The position numbers were made by a program, and so were the translations under genes. Of a stretch of 64,000 nucleotides of DNA, positions 26,438-38,117 are shown one piece after another (the stretch's first letter is position 1; every line of letters starts with the position of its first letter). The stretch spans positions 1 through 64,000 of the forward strand of contig CAJNOJ010000385.1 in NCBI GenBank assembly GCA_905250025.1. The letters run 5' to 3'. The notes below the pieces were generated by a model. That model did not search any database. It saw only the letters and a list, made by a program, of their open reading frames with translations, and was not told the origin of the DNA. This DNA comes from Adineta ricciae (Eukaryota; Rotifera; Eurotatoria; Adinetida; Adinetidae).

Positions 26438-27312
26438 ATTGTTTGGATATATTCTTCTCGCGACTCCTCTCATTCCATTGTATTTTTCTTGTTGTGCATT
26501 TCGTCAATCTATACTTTAATCCTATTTGTGTGCGTGTGCGTGTGGTTTTTTCTATTTTTATAATAAAAGCCAGGATAGCAACAGTTCTCTTTCCTCTTCC
26601 GAACAGGGATCATCGGCATATTGTATACATAATAGAACTCCATGGGTGGTAATGCAATTTCTATCTGACATGATAACAATTGAATTAGAAATATGTTAAT
26701 TAGGAAAAAGAAGAATGTGACAGGGCCTTGTGAGTAATACGATTGAAGGATAATTGAAGTCAGAATTCGAGTGTTGGACAAAACTGGTTTCATATCATAA
26801 TCATTCTTCAATTACTTTATTCTCAATCATCGATCGTGGATTCTTTTCATGACATAAAACAAAAAAGAAACGTACTGCAACAATTTTCACGTCTCAAAAC
26901 TGAGACTAGAACACACACACACAAGAAGAAAAAACGAAAAAAAAAGAAAACTAAACACTTATACATAAACAAAGAACTCTCTGTTTCTCTGCCTCTCACA
27001 CACACACGCATAAAACATACACATGTACAACGGAACAAAAAAAGAAAGAAAAACTGCCACTAACGCAAACTCTTGTTTATTAGTGGACTTGCGACAATTA
27101 ACAATAATAATAACAACTAGTGACGAGACAAAGAATGATTGTTTAGTTTAGAAGTGAAATTATTATTATTATTATTTTTGTGAGAGATGCGGAAAGACAA
27201 AACTAATATTTTTTTTAATAGATGAGCAATTCTACATTAGAAGAAATATTGACATGGCACACCGAAGAAGAAAAGAAAAACGCAAACAAACTTATTTTCC
27301 TAAAAATCATAT
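26438..27312. other. Convergent 3' region between frizzled and nanos
   Basis: Contains the frizzled poly(A) signal, a short CA run near 26910-26921, A-rich tracts and an ATT repeat near 27161-27177. The two genes converge here, so it should hold both 3' UTRs. Frames in this stretch are repeat-driven (poly-K, TH repeats). Confidence 0.5.
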
Positions 27313-28379
27313 TTAATCAAATGCATTGCCAAGCATTTGACTATTACCTGGAGATTGATGCAATGGACAATAGCGTAATGTGTGCGCTAAATCGCCTGTC
27401 GCGCCACATTTTGGGCATACATAAGCACGAAGGATGGGACAAAGAATTGTTCCAGCACCATTGCGTAACATATGTGACCGATAAACTTCAAATGATTCAC
27501 CATTTTCAAAACAAAATTTACATTTCATTTTGATGCCTAGCATGAAGTACAAAGCTCGAGCATCGGTCACTTGCTTTGTCATGTCTAAAGCACAATGAGA
27601 GCTTTTTCTATTCGAAATGGTTGTAGTTGTGTCGTGCTTACCAATCTGTGCTCGTTTAGCAATGAATTTTTTACTTCCCGTCGGATCGTTCATGTCGTCC
27701 GAATCGGAAAACATATTCATATGATCATGAGATGTGGCGATGGATGTTGACGGTGGTGAATAACCAATCAAGTTTGTTAAATCAGTAAATTGATGATGAG
27801 AAAATGGAGTATTGATCGATCGAGTATTTTGCGATAAACAATGACTACAATTCGACAAAAGTTCTGAATATTTCCTATTCGAATTCTGTTCCTACCGTGA
27901 GAGATAATTGCTGTGTTGACAATGTTGCTGCTGTGGTAGTGGTTGTTCTTTATTATTATTACTACCAATTGCTAAACGAAGATATTGATTACTTAAATTT
28001 GTTGATGAGCCAGCACAAAGTAAAGGCGATGTATCACCGAAATCGGAATCCAGTCCTGGTGATGATAGATAATCCAGTTCATTAAATAATCGAGCAGCAT
28101 TCGTTGATGACGATGAGCCGATGCCGGAACCCATCGGTGGGGTTGCTAAAACCTTTTCCATGATACCACGTACAACATTAGCAGCAGCAAATGACATGGG
28201 CGCACCACCCGAACGATTTCCATCAGTAGAACCCGATGATGAATTCGAGACTGAAGAGCCAGTTGATGTCGTTGAGAGAGCTGTTAAATTATTATTCAGC
28301 ATTGATTGATAAGAACCTAGAGATAAAGGTAGAGAATGATGATGAAATCATTCGAGGTTGTTAACGTACTAATTGACAT
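27313..28379 (-). CDS. nanos: Nanos-family RNA-binding zinc-finger protein
   Basis: Nanos proteins partner with Pumilio to repress mRNAs in germ cells and stem cells. My model has exons 28379-28370 (10 nt, ATG TCA ATT A), 28316-27966 and 27863-27313, 912 nt in all (303 residues). The C-terminus carries the paired CCHC zinc fingers: [19 protein letters not shown], then CP, then [17 protein letters not shown]. Every zinc ligand is present and the GATGD-AHT core is identical to other animals. The N-terminal part is Ser/Gly/Asn-rich. Residues about 32-55 ([20 protein letters not shown]) could be a short helical motif. The exon 2/3 junction is uncertain: the 102 bp intron with donor GTAGTA keeps frame, but a 21 bp GTAGGA...AATAG intron would also keep frame. 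The family call does not depend on this. Confidence 0.93.
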
Positions 28380-28764
28380 TTTTGAAACTAAATTCAAATT
28401 GATTTGAATTGCTTGATATTGTATGTGCTCGATGAATATGAAAACAACGAACTGAACTTGGCGATTCTCGAACGAATATAGTCGTACACGAGAGGAAGAG
28501 AAGAAAGAAAAAAAAACGAAGATTCACTATCGCTCTCCCATACTTTCTAAGAAGGATAGAAAAATCGAATCCACGTGTGAATCATTCGACGAAACGAATA
28601 GTCAGGAATGGACAGAGTTCTATCGAGGGTATGTGGAATACTTCGAAATACGAATCGCTTCTGTGATCAATTCATTTATTTTAAGACAAAATCACGCAAA
28701 GAGAAAAATACGAATTCGATTAAGCTTTCTATCACATGTAAAGTTTCTTTGATGATCGCTTCGT
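28380..28764. other. Spacer between nanos and the small unknown gene
   Basis: Nanos 5' flank and the downstream gene's 3' region, both on the minus strand. A possible poly(A) signal for the upstream unit (AATAAA on the minus strand, near 28677-28683) lies here. No exon is seen. Confidence 0.4.
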
Positions 28765-29253
28765 TTACCATTGTTGACGATATTCAGTTGACTAGAAGAA
28801 AGAGGGGAAAAATTATGAACTCTTTTTTCAAGAAAGTCAACGCAAGCACATACAGTGAATCGATTGGGAAGACGAGCATCTCGTCGATAGTATTGTCGTT
28901 GTTGTTGTGAAGGCGCGGCCGTTTTCGGTCGACTATAAACATTCAAACGATAATCAAAAACAAGTCTGAATGAGAAACACATCATCCTACACGTATATAT
29001 CTCGGGTTCGTTGAAATGAAACAGGTTCGCTATCATCTATTACCATCATTTCCATCGGTGTGCAGGTACAACGTGCTGGTCGGATGTCTGGACGGAAGAT
29101 ACGAGTTGGTAGTTCGAACGATTTCTTCATCGGTTGTGGACGTTCCAGCTTGCGTGCTTGCTTGTCAAGATCTTTCTGTGTTCGAAGAGATTGATTTCGT
29201 TCAATGATATGTTGGCGGCGTTTAGCCTCATAGTACTGTGCTTCCATACTCAT
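28765..29253 (-). CDS. Small basic protein of unknown function
   Basis: Three exons, 29253-28991, 28965-28854 and 28791-28765, sum to 402 nt (133 residues). The first intron would be only 25 bp and the second 62 bp; the 25 bp size is suspicious, although it keeps frame and has GTAGGA and TTCAG borders. The N-terminal half is a charged helix (YYEAKRRQHIIERNQSLR). It is followed by RIFRPDIRPARCTCTP, an acidic patch (VIDDSEP), then NVYSRPKTAAPSQQQRQYYR and a short tail ending EYRQQW. No signal peptide or membrane segment. The short length and Arg/Tyr/Pro-rich tail recall small ciliary or cytoskeletal proteins, but that is only an impression. If the short intron is wrong the protein ends after RDIYV (88 residues). 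Confidence 0.5.
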
Positions 29254-29609
29254 GTTTATTGTCTTGTTTGGTTAATTTTCAACTGAGAATTAGATGAAAT
29301 GAATGGCTCGAACAAACACTTTCAGTTCTTACTTTTTCTCCTTTTCGATTGCTGTGAAACAGAACAAACAAACACATCAGATGTCTTGTTTTTTTATTGT
29401 TGCTAGTTAAATCTATTTTCAAGAGCAGGTCAAGCAAGAGAAACTTTTATGAAATTGAAAGAAGTGTCTCAATCGTTTTGATGAAAGATTTTTCTCTCGA
29501 TCATGTACTGCCAAACAAAACCTCGCACATTCGAACATTAATTTAATAGCCACAATTGACAAGAAAAACATCGACTAGAGCACCAGTGATACATATCAAG
29601 AAAAGAAAT
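29254..29609. other. Spacer between the small unknown gene and the GRIN3-like gene
   Basis: About 355 bp, AT-rich, with both flanking genes on the minus strand. It would hold the receptor's 3' UTR and the small gene's promoter. No exon recognised. Confidence 0.4.
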
Positions 29610-32600
29610 TCATGTCGATTTCGCTCGTAGTTGAGACTTCAATCGTTTTAATTCGTATTCTAATTCATTGATACGCTTTTGAATAAAGCGTTTCTCGATT
29701 GAAGTGTCTCGTTTGTTGCGTATATCGCCGTTGAGAGGTAGTAATGATATTTGACGCTGTTCTCGTTGTTCATTTATCGCGCTCATTTCTTCTTTCAACT
29801 GATAAGTGGTTGTTATGAGTTTCGGAACATTAACAACATGCAAATCTAAACTATCACATCGAGTTGAATAATTATGCAGGCTAAAAATACGCATATGAAC
29901 AATGTACAATTAGGAAATGATCGTTTCACAAACCGTTCTCCAACAAATTTTAATGAATCATGTTTGAACGATGAATATGCTTTGTTGTAAACATCATCAG
30001 TAACGTTCAAAACGGCGTATAGGCGCTAGAACGACGAAAATCGATATTTTCGAATTACCTTTGTCAAATTTTTCTTACTTGCGAACAAAACAACCAACCG
30101 CGCCATTGTCGCCGACGCCAATATGGCACCGCATATTTGAAAATCAACCATTCCAATATGAGTACGATAAATCCAACGACAATACCGGCTACTAATAGAA
30201 TAAACACACCGAAAAATCGATCAACCGATAATATACGATTCTAAAGCACAATTATCGATCAGACTGATAAGCAACGTAATGTTTTTCATTACTTCTTCCA
30301 ATAGTTTCGTTTCACAATTTTCATACACATACCAATCGTCGTGTAAACGTTGTATAATTCCTACAAAACATTCTCTCAGCTAACTACACAAAAGTCGAGT
30401 TCAATTTACCTTTGTCGACATACGATAATAGAATGTCCGTAATACTATCTTTCAATTCAGTATCGAATTTTGAAAAACCCAATGACAAACCAAATGCACC
30501 GAAATTATCACCACTAATACGAATTAATTTGGAAACATCTCGCGTTAAGTAGTACCGTGCCATGGAATGATCCATGAGCAGATATGTTACCACACGACTC
30601 CGAAGTAATTCAATCCCATGACCATATGATGCCACATAATGTATATGACGATACAGAGTGTTGAGATGGAATCGTTTTAAGTATTCTTCATCACTTGTAT
30701 TAGCAACAACACCGATAGTACATCGAGGCATATTCCGACATAAATCCTTAGTTAAAAAATCAGAGATGTACTCGTCATGGCAAACTAGAGCTTACTACGA
30801 TACTGTGAACTACAGTTTCTGTGTGAGTTCGACCTGTTTCAACCATGAAAGCAGCCAATTTAGCAGTGTAAATGGCAATGAATACAATACCAAAACCACC
30901 CCATACCTAATCAGAAGATGAAAATCTTGCTTTTTATCTAATTAAAACTTACATTTCCCAAGAATCGATTCGACCAACATTTTGGTGATTTAGTTTTGAA
31001 CGTATGCGAGAATATAATCGACCAAGTGATTGTCAATGCCGATGCTAAACTGAATACAATATGTCTTCGACGACCTTTTGGTGTTAAACTACAAAATCAA
31101 AAGTGAATCATTTCGACAAAACGATGTCAACTTTCTGTCAATTACCCATAAGGACTATTCCATTCAAAAAACGTTTCAAACAGAGCAGTCACGTTTAGTA
31201 CAACAAATATCATTAGCCATGTTGTCCATGAGAAAGGTTGTAAAAATGCACCTAACGATAAACCAGTCGGCGATGGACCGGTTAGAATGACATACGATGA
31301 ATGATAGAAAGGTGGGCTTAAATCGTACGCTTGTGTTGCGTAGTATTCGTATGGTATAGCGGATATGGAAAAATGAGCACGACGATGTTTTAATGTTTGA
31401 GTTAGAGCGAACCATTTGTTTGGTTTATCGGAAAAGACGAATAGACGTGTCGACTGTAAACCGTTGACTAATTTCGAATCTTCGATGCGTATTAAAAGAT
31501 TGACGGAGATTCCGTAGCAACAGCGAGGAGCGGCTGCCATTTTTCGATGAAGAAACAGTGCATCTGTGGTAAAGTTAGTTACTAGTGGATCGATTTCATA
31601 ACACGGTATACCATAATTACAAAGAAATTCCGAGGAGATTTGGGCTTCCGATACGAACAGATAAGGAGGTTCAACAACACCAACAATAATGGTTTTCTGG
31701 GCTCCGGTATGCATATGAACATATTGACAACCATTGCTTCCACCAGTGACGATGCCAACGTACATTTTATGGAGATTCTGTAAGTTAACGAGAGTATTTG
31801 ATGATAGCGCTGTTGTGGAATTATCTTGTTGAGCTGATGAAGAACTTTTACGTGATGCTGAACTTGTCAGACGGCACGAACGAAATAATTGTTCAGCATT
31901 GTTATGTTGAGGATGAAATATACGATAGACCATGGCTTGACATGAGTCGCCCGTATGCGCCTATATGAAAACAAAGCATAGAAGTGACAATCGATAGGAA
32001 ATTCAAATGTATTAACCATGAAGATCGTCGGAACACGCCATGCCAACGTTTTAGATTCGAATAATATCGGATCGATTCCAGAACCAACTCGAATATCACA
32101 GTTCCATTCGGTAAAATTTGTAAACAATCTTTAAATATAGGAAAAACGCGAGGTAAGTATTTGATAAACACGACTCCGAGCTCAGCTATCGGAAATTGTC
32201 AATCTCATTCATTTCTTTAATAACTAATAACGGTATCTGCAAGCAAAGTTTCCGAATAAATGTCTTTTTCCTAAGTCAAACAATCCATTAAAACTAGTTC
32301 GTGTTGTCTCCTTCAAACACTTCGCTATTAATCAACATTAACTATACAATTCTATCAATTAGCTGAACATTCACCGAAACAGCATGTATTTATCTAAGCA
32401 AGTAAATATTTATGTCCTGTGCAAATATTGCTGTGATGTAAACTCAAATATGTTTCGTACTTGATGAACATGTGCGTTTTTTTCAGTTGTTGTTCCGATT
32501 GTCGAACTGCACAGTTAGTCGTGCCAATCAACGATGATGAGATAGGCAAACGAATGTATGTTCGAATGACTGCATTGAATAAGATCTTCATACTTGAATT

Positions 32601-33628
32601 GGAAAAATAACTGAAAAAATTCCGACGATCGGTGTTTTCCGTGTGAATCTTGGGTACATAGGACAGATTTCGTATTTCACCGAGTCGAGATGCAAACCAC
32701 CAGCTGGTTTTGTCGAGAAGAATCCGGATCTGTGAATTCGTTCCAAAATCTTCGATAAATCGAAGAAATTGCAATTCACGTTCAGTGGACATAATGCATA
32801 AGATTAAATCAATATCGAGTTCAGTGAGATCCATGAGAATTTTTCGCGTATTTTGATGAAGATCAAATAACAGGGACACTCGGGGTAAATGTGCTCGATA
32901 GATAATGTGCTGTTTAGCCAAACGAAGATATGTCAAACGATGTTCTACCATATCAAGTGAAACATCATAAATCAAAGCTAAAAGCAATAGAAAATGATGA
33001 CCGGAGAGATACAACTTCGGCTTTTACCTATTCGTGTGTAAACTGAACGATTATCTAAAGCTAATGCCACTGCTTTTGCTTGTTCAATTGGATCAGACAT
33101 CAGCTTGAACAGATAAGGATTATGCTAAAGGACACACTACAAAAGACAAAGTGAATGTTTAGTGGAAAGCTTTACCAGTTTGCCCTGGACGATTTGATAT
33201 CGATTTGTAATGGCAATCGTCGGAATTTGCAACGAACGAGATAAGAAGTCGATTTCTTTGGTATATAAATCAGCAATAAATATTGTATCACGTGCTTCTT
33301 CACCGATCAACGAACATAATCTACGAGTGGTGATCGCTGTTGGCTGTTCGAATATGTTCAATTTCAGATCGATTCCATAGGATTCAGTGAGATTCTTCAC
33401 ATCGGTTCCGAGATAATGTTCATTGACTGTCTTGTCGAATTCTCGAAAGTAGACTACTCGAAGCGCTCGTCGAGTTGAGTACGTATGTCTTGAATGAAGG
33501 AATCGTCGTAACGATGGTCGATTCGTGTTTTCGCATTGATACAGATGAAGTAAATAAAGAAGTGTGAAAACATGAACATAAAATACTCGAGATTTAAAAC
33601 CGGTCGACAATGACCATTGATAAAACAT
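29610..33628 (-). CDS. GRIN3-like ionotropic glutamate receptor subunit with altered ligand site
   Basis: NMDA-type receptors are ligand-gated cation channels at the plasma membrane. Twelve exons: 33628-33176, 33124-33028, 32977-32461, 32128-32017, 31960-31146, 31088-30953, 30906-30796, 30746-30410, 30360-30293, 30240-30079, 30025-29934, 29880-29610; the total is in frame, about 1055 residues. A signal peptide (YVHVFTLLYLLHLYQC) and an amino-terminal domain come first. S1 contains CCYGISVNLL. M1 is SWTTWLMIFVVLNVTALF, then EWNSPYGLTPKGRRR, M2, and PKCWSNRFLGN, all close to GRIN3A. M3 reads FIAIYTAKLAAFMV. S2 (CTIGVVANTSDEEYL ... MDHSMARYY) and M4 (FFGVFILLVAGIVVGFIVLI) follow. A C-terminal coiled coil (KRINELEYELKRLKSQL) also resembles GRIN3. 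Odd points: the agonist arginine of S1 is alanine (EYYATQAYDLS, codon 31339-31337), and the M3 asparagine is lysine (codon 30861-30859). Confidence 0.9.
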
Positions 33629-35659
33629 AATCGATATCGGATAAGAATAAATAGATCAATTATTAATCGGAGTAGAAACGACGGCATCGGACTGCTGACA
33701 AAAAAGAGTGTCGATGTCAAAGACCACACACAACACGAACTATTTTACATTTCATTAAAATAGACTATGAACCATTCGAAACAGCTAAAAGCAAAAGAAA
33801 ATGAGCACATCTCTTTAATCGATGAGATGCTAATAAAATCGACAATACTCGCTGGTTTCTTTTCTGTTTCCCTACGTCTGCATTTAAATTGATCACATGA
33901 ATAATAAAATAAAAGAAGCAGAGAGAAAGAAGGAGAGAGAGAGAAGGAAGAGGATTGTGATTCAGTGTGTATACACAGCAGATCCAAACAAACGAGAAAC
34001 GACATTGTCATTACTTGCCATACGCATACAGATCTAGAGAGGTTTCCCAGCGAAGAAGAGAGAAAAGAAACTGCTTTTTTCAATTATACCGATGAAACAT
34101 GCTCATGTATTCATATCTCCGTAAACTGAGGAGTCTTACATTATTTATCAGCATGTTTTCCTATTGATGAGCAGATAGATAAAGGAATTTACTAATACAT
34201 GATTAGAATACGGATTCCATGAAATATATATAGGAATTAATAGAGAAGAGGACAAAACCTCGTGTCTTCATTTCTCGTTTGTCTTTCTCGCGAGGCAATT
34301 TTCAGCATTGTTAGCAGAGAAAAAGTGGAACAATACATGGAAGTGATCTTCAGACACGCTATCTTCGTGCTTCTAGTTAATAAAATAATGCTATAATGCT
34401 CTTGTGTCGCGATTGATCAAAAGAAAAGTCAATTTCTAGTTAAGAGAAGAACACTATCTATGCTGGAGAAAATATCATCAAACAAGTTGATACTTCAAGG
34501 AAAATTTCCACAAAAGAAATCTTCATGCGGAAATATTGACCTGATCGAAATGAGCAAATGAGAGGAAATAAAACTTTGAAGTTTCGATCACATTTGTATT
34601 TTTTTCATTTCGATTTCCTCGATGAAATTCTAGTCCCTACTCGCTCGCTCGTTCGTTCATTCGCATATATTTGCCCTAATTGAATTATGATCGTCAAAGA
34701 GAAAGACGATTCCATGCGCGTTGTTGATTTTCACTAGTGAGCAAAAAGAGAAAGAGAGAGAGAGATTTCGCCCGATGTTCAAACCGTGATGATATATGTT
34801 TAAAGTTAACAGAGATTGCGGAAATGACTTTTGGACAGAAAGGTGATCATGGGTATCGTTACGAACGGAGAAAAGTCAAGATAATAATTTTTCAATCGAC
34901 AATGCCAAAGAAAGGAAGCTATCAACTAGTCGACATCTACTTACATCGAACAAAAAACGAAGGAAGAAGAAAGCAGCAACAAGAATGTCAATTCGTTGAC
35001 AGTTGCTCTTTCATTTATATCTCAGAACAAAGTTCTTCAATCTAACTCAATGCCTCTCATCAGTTTTCTTTTTATTAGAACTTGTCACGTATACATACTC
35101 GAAACAAAGCCCCACTAAATGAGTCTCTACAGATATTTAATTAAAATCGCCCATCTCATAGAATTAAGATGACGACATTCATCAATCTATCGAAGATAGA
35201 ATCAATCATAGTTAAGCTATTAGTGTCTGTATTCTAGTACTTCATGAATTACACCAGAAGACATGCAGAGAGCAGAGAGAGAGAGATAAAAGAGCACATG
35301 TCATAATTCAATTTCTATGCTTGAATAAATGAAAAACATGGAATATAATAATGTAAGATAATTGCACAAGCGACAAGCGCATCTTCATCTGCCAGATCAT
35401 TCAAGGTTTCTTTGATGAGACGAGAATAGGACGCATTCTTCTTGACAAAACACAACTTTATACATATGATTTCATTAAGTGAAAACATCGTGAAGTTCAT
35501 TCATTGTTTATAATCTACAATGACGCATTTCAAGACTACTCGTGCTGTTAAAAATCATAATCTATTCTTTAGATTCATTTCCAAGATGGTTAATTACGCA
35601 TATAGACATCATCCTTAGTTCGTCGAAAGTTTCATATACGTAGATGTAGTTTTCTTGTC
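33629..35659. other. 2 kb intergenic region between the GRIN3-like gene and HEXD
   Basis: AT-rich with GA-rich stretches near 33924-33950, 34749-34764 and 35276-35286. Open frames at 33745-34083 (-) and 34737-35045 (+) show no family resemblance or splice context. Probably the receptor's promoter region and the HEXD 3' UTR. Confidence 0.45.
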
Positions 35660-37552
35660 TCAAATTAACGGTCGTCGTTCCCAGAATAGTTTCCGTTCTT
35701 CGGGCACCAGTTCAGTGAATGTTGTATTAATTCGATCTTCGATTGGTTTGAAATAAAGGTCGATCCATTCGTCGACCACATCTTTCGAATAAAGTTCACT
35801 TAAATGTTGTTCAACTGTCTGTTTACTCCTAGTCAAATCTTTCGACAGACTGTTTAACTCGTTTAAGCGTGACTGGAGTTCAACACGACGTACAAATGAA
35901 TGTTTTCGATTGTATTGGGGCACGATTGTATCGAGGATTTTTAACTGACGTTCAACTTTTGGTAAAAGTATAGTTAAGAATGAAATACTTGTCCAGATCG
36001 ATGTACCTAGATAAAAAAAACAGATGCTATTTCAAATCAATCTCGTATTAGTTTCTTCTTGCCTGGTAGAAAATTGCACAGTTGAGTATCTTTGTCAACT
36101 GATGCTAGTAGAGTCGAGCAACTACGCACGGAATCGCTAGTCAGATATTCATCGGTATTTAAAGCGTGTAAGCTGTAGAGAAGTGATGGGTATGCTGTGG
36201 GTAGGATATCACACAAAGGCATAAAATGATCGAATCTCGACCAACCAGTTAAGATGATGCCGGAAAAAGAATCCGAACGAAATGTTGGCGATTCAAGGAA
36301 ATGCAACCATTGACGATTATTCGAGACATGATGTTTGGTATTTGTGGTCAGAGAATATCGATGAAGGCCACCTTTGAACGCGCTTGCAGCCCACATTGTT
36401 TTGAAATATCTCGGATAGATTCGCCAGCCTAATAAACTTTTGTAATAATCATCGAATGTTGGAAAATAATTCCATGACACTGGCTCGATCAGTCCTTCGA
36501 TCTGTTTCAGCTACAAAAAGCAGAAAACTAGGTCTTGTGATCTATTTTTTGTAATATCATCAGATATGATTTACTAATTTTCGGTTTCGGAGAAATGAAT
36601 CTCCACGAAGGATGTCGTCCCAGATCAGAATTCGAATCCGTGGTCGAATTTTTCGTACAATATCGATAACACGTCGTATATGTCTTAAAGAAAAATCGTA
36701 AAAGAAATCTATAATTATCCGTGAAGCTTTACTGAATATAAGTTTCCGCAGAACTCATCGTTTTTCCTTCACAAGACGGATTTGTGTTCGTCACAGTAAC
36801 TTCATCACAGCCAATATGAATAGTTTGACTATTTGGATGCATATCGAGTGTTTGCTGTACAAGATCTAGAGTATTTGATAAGAATATCGATCGATCTTTG
36901 CTGTTCTTCCCTAATAGAACACTAACCTTCGAGCAAATTGTAAGTCTTATCTACACAAGGTGAAATCACCGTAGGCAGTTTGGGATCGTCACGATAAGAC
37001 TCAAATTCACGTAATTTAAGTATCCATTCCAGATGACCGAATGTTTGGATCAATGGGATGATCTCCAAACCCTGCCTTTTCGCTGACTGTTCTATTAGTT
37101 GTATATCCGATTTGGTGTAGCCATAGCGATGAGTGGCCTTTCATACGAAACGATTGTTTTCCTTCAATTCTCAAATGAATTCTACTTACATTAGCCAGAC
37201 TGCCTTGCAATGGAAGTGTGTCTTCATATTCAATTACAACACCTTTGACACCCATTTGTAATTTCGCCAGGAAAATAAAAAAAGAGTCGAAAAACTTCTC
37301 TGCTTTCGGTGGCGCGCCTTTGAGATCGAGATGAATATACTTGGGTAGATCCGGTCGACCATTTCGATCGTTTTTTATCCGAGGTAAATACAAATTCTCT
37401 CGTTCAGAAGAACCGAAATCTGTTTTACTCTTCGATACGACGATCCATCGTACACAAATCGTTAATATGAACAACAAAAACGCCGCTAAAGTCAACTGTC
37501 GAACGTTTCGATATAATCTAGAGATTTTCTTTTGAATGGTTAATGCTGACAT
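35660..37552 (-). CDS. HEXD: Hexosaminidase D (GH20-type) with N-terminal signal anchor
   Basis: Hexosaminidase D removes terminal N-acetylgalactosamine/glucosamine from glycoconjugates. Six exons, 37552-37190, 37137-36927, 36865-36733, 36683-36575, 36510-36063 and 36006-35660, sum to 1611 nt (536 residues). A single membrane segment near residues 20-42 (LTLAAFLLFILTICVRWIVV) suggests type II topology. The catalytic domain has KYIHLDLKGAPPK, VIEYEDTLP, IPLIQTFGHLEWIL, and the catalytic Asp-Glu pair in HIGCDEV, all matching human HEXD. WAASAFKGG and GIILTGWSRFDHF follow, and the C-terminus (SKDVVDEWIDLYFKPIEDRI) matches the helical end of the family. Intron 5 uses a GC donor (CAG|GCAAG). The ATG at 37552 was chosen because the longer frame starts with TTG. 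Human HEXD lacks the anchor and is mainly cytoplasmic/nuclear, so location may differ here. Confidence 0.94.
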
Positions 37553-38117
37553 GTCCAATGATGTTGTATTATCATATTGAATAGTAAAGTAGACGACAAA
37601 CGCGCGCCACTATTCGGTTGAAATGTTACATATATCATTGTCGATTGCCTACGTTGAAGTACAAGTGCGCTGAAGCGTGTCAAATGCACGAGTATGTTTT
37701 CAAACTGTGTCGTGAGTTTCCTTGTTGACGACTTCATTGGCAAGGTTTGATGCGAGAGTGAAAGAAGAGGACGTCTTCGAAATCTCGATTTAGTTTAGTT
37801 TTTTATTCGTGTTCGTAGAGAAAGTCATTCAACATATGATAACCGAAAGAAGAAGAGACATAGGACAGGAACGAAATGAAGTGAATGATTTGTGCCTTTC
37901 TTTTAAAAATAAATGAGCAATGTTACAAACAATCGTTAGCTATAAATATGATGACGATGATGATGGTTGTTTTGAACGTACAGATTGAAAAGAGAAGATC
38001 AGCGAAAGAAACAAGAATGAAAGAAAATATAGATACACATCAAGAAGAATAGACAATCCTAAAAGTTGACAAAAATGTTCGTAATGCAATATGATTCGAA
38101 CACGAGTGATCAATTTC
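37553..38117. other. Spacer between HEXD and UBE2N
   Basis: About 565 bp upstream of HEXD and downstream of UBE2N (both minus strand). A frame at 37540-37743 overlaps the HEXD 5' end but lacks family signal. No exon claimed. Confidence 0.45.

Noticed and set aside
32130..32195. GRIN3-like exon 4 starting after CGATAG (about 32187)
   Set aside because: With the phase of exon 3 it gives an immediate stop. The acceptor ATTTAAAG (start 32128) is in frame and also joins correctly to the next exon.
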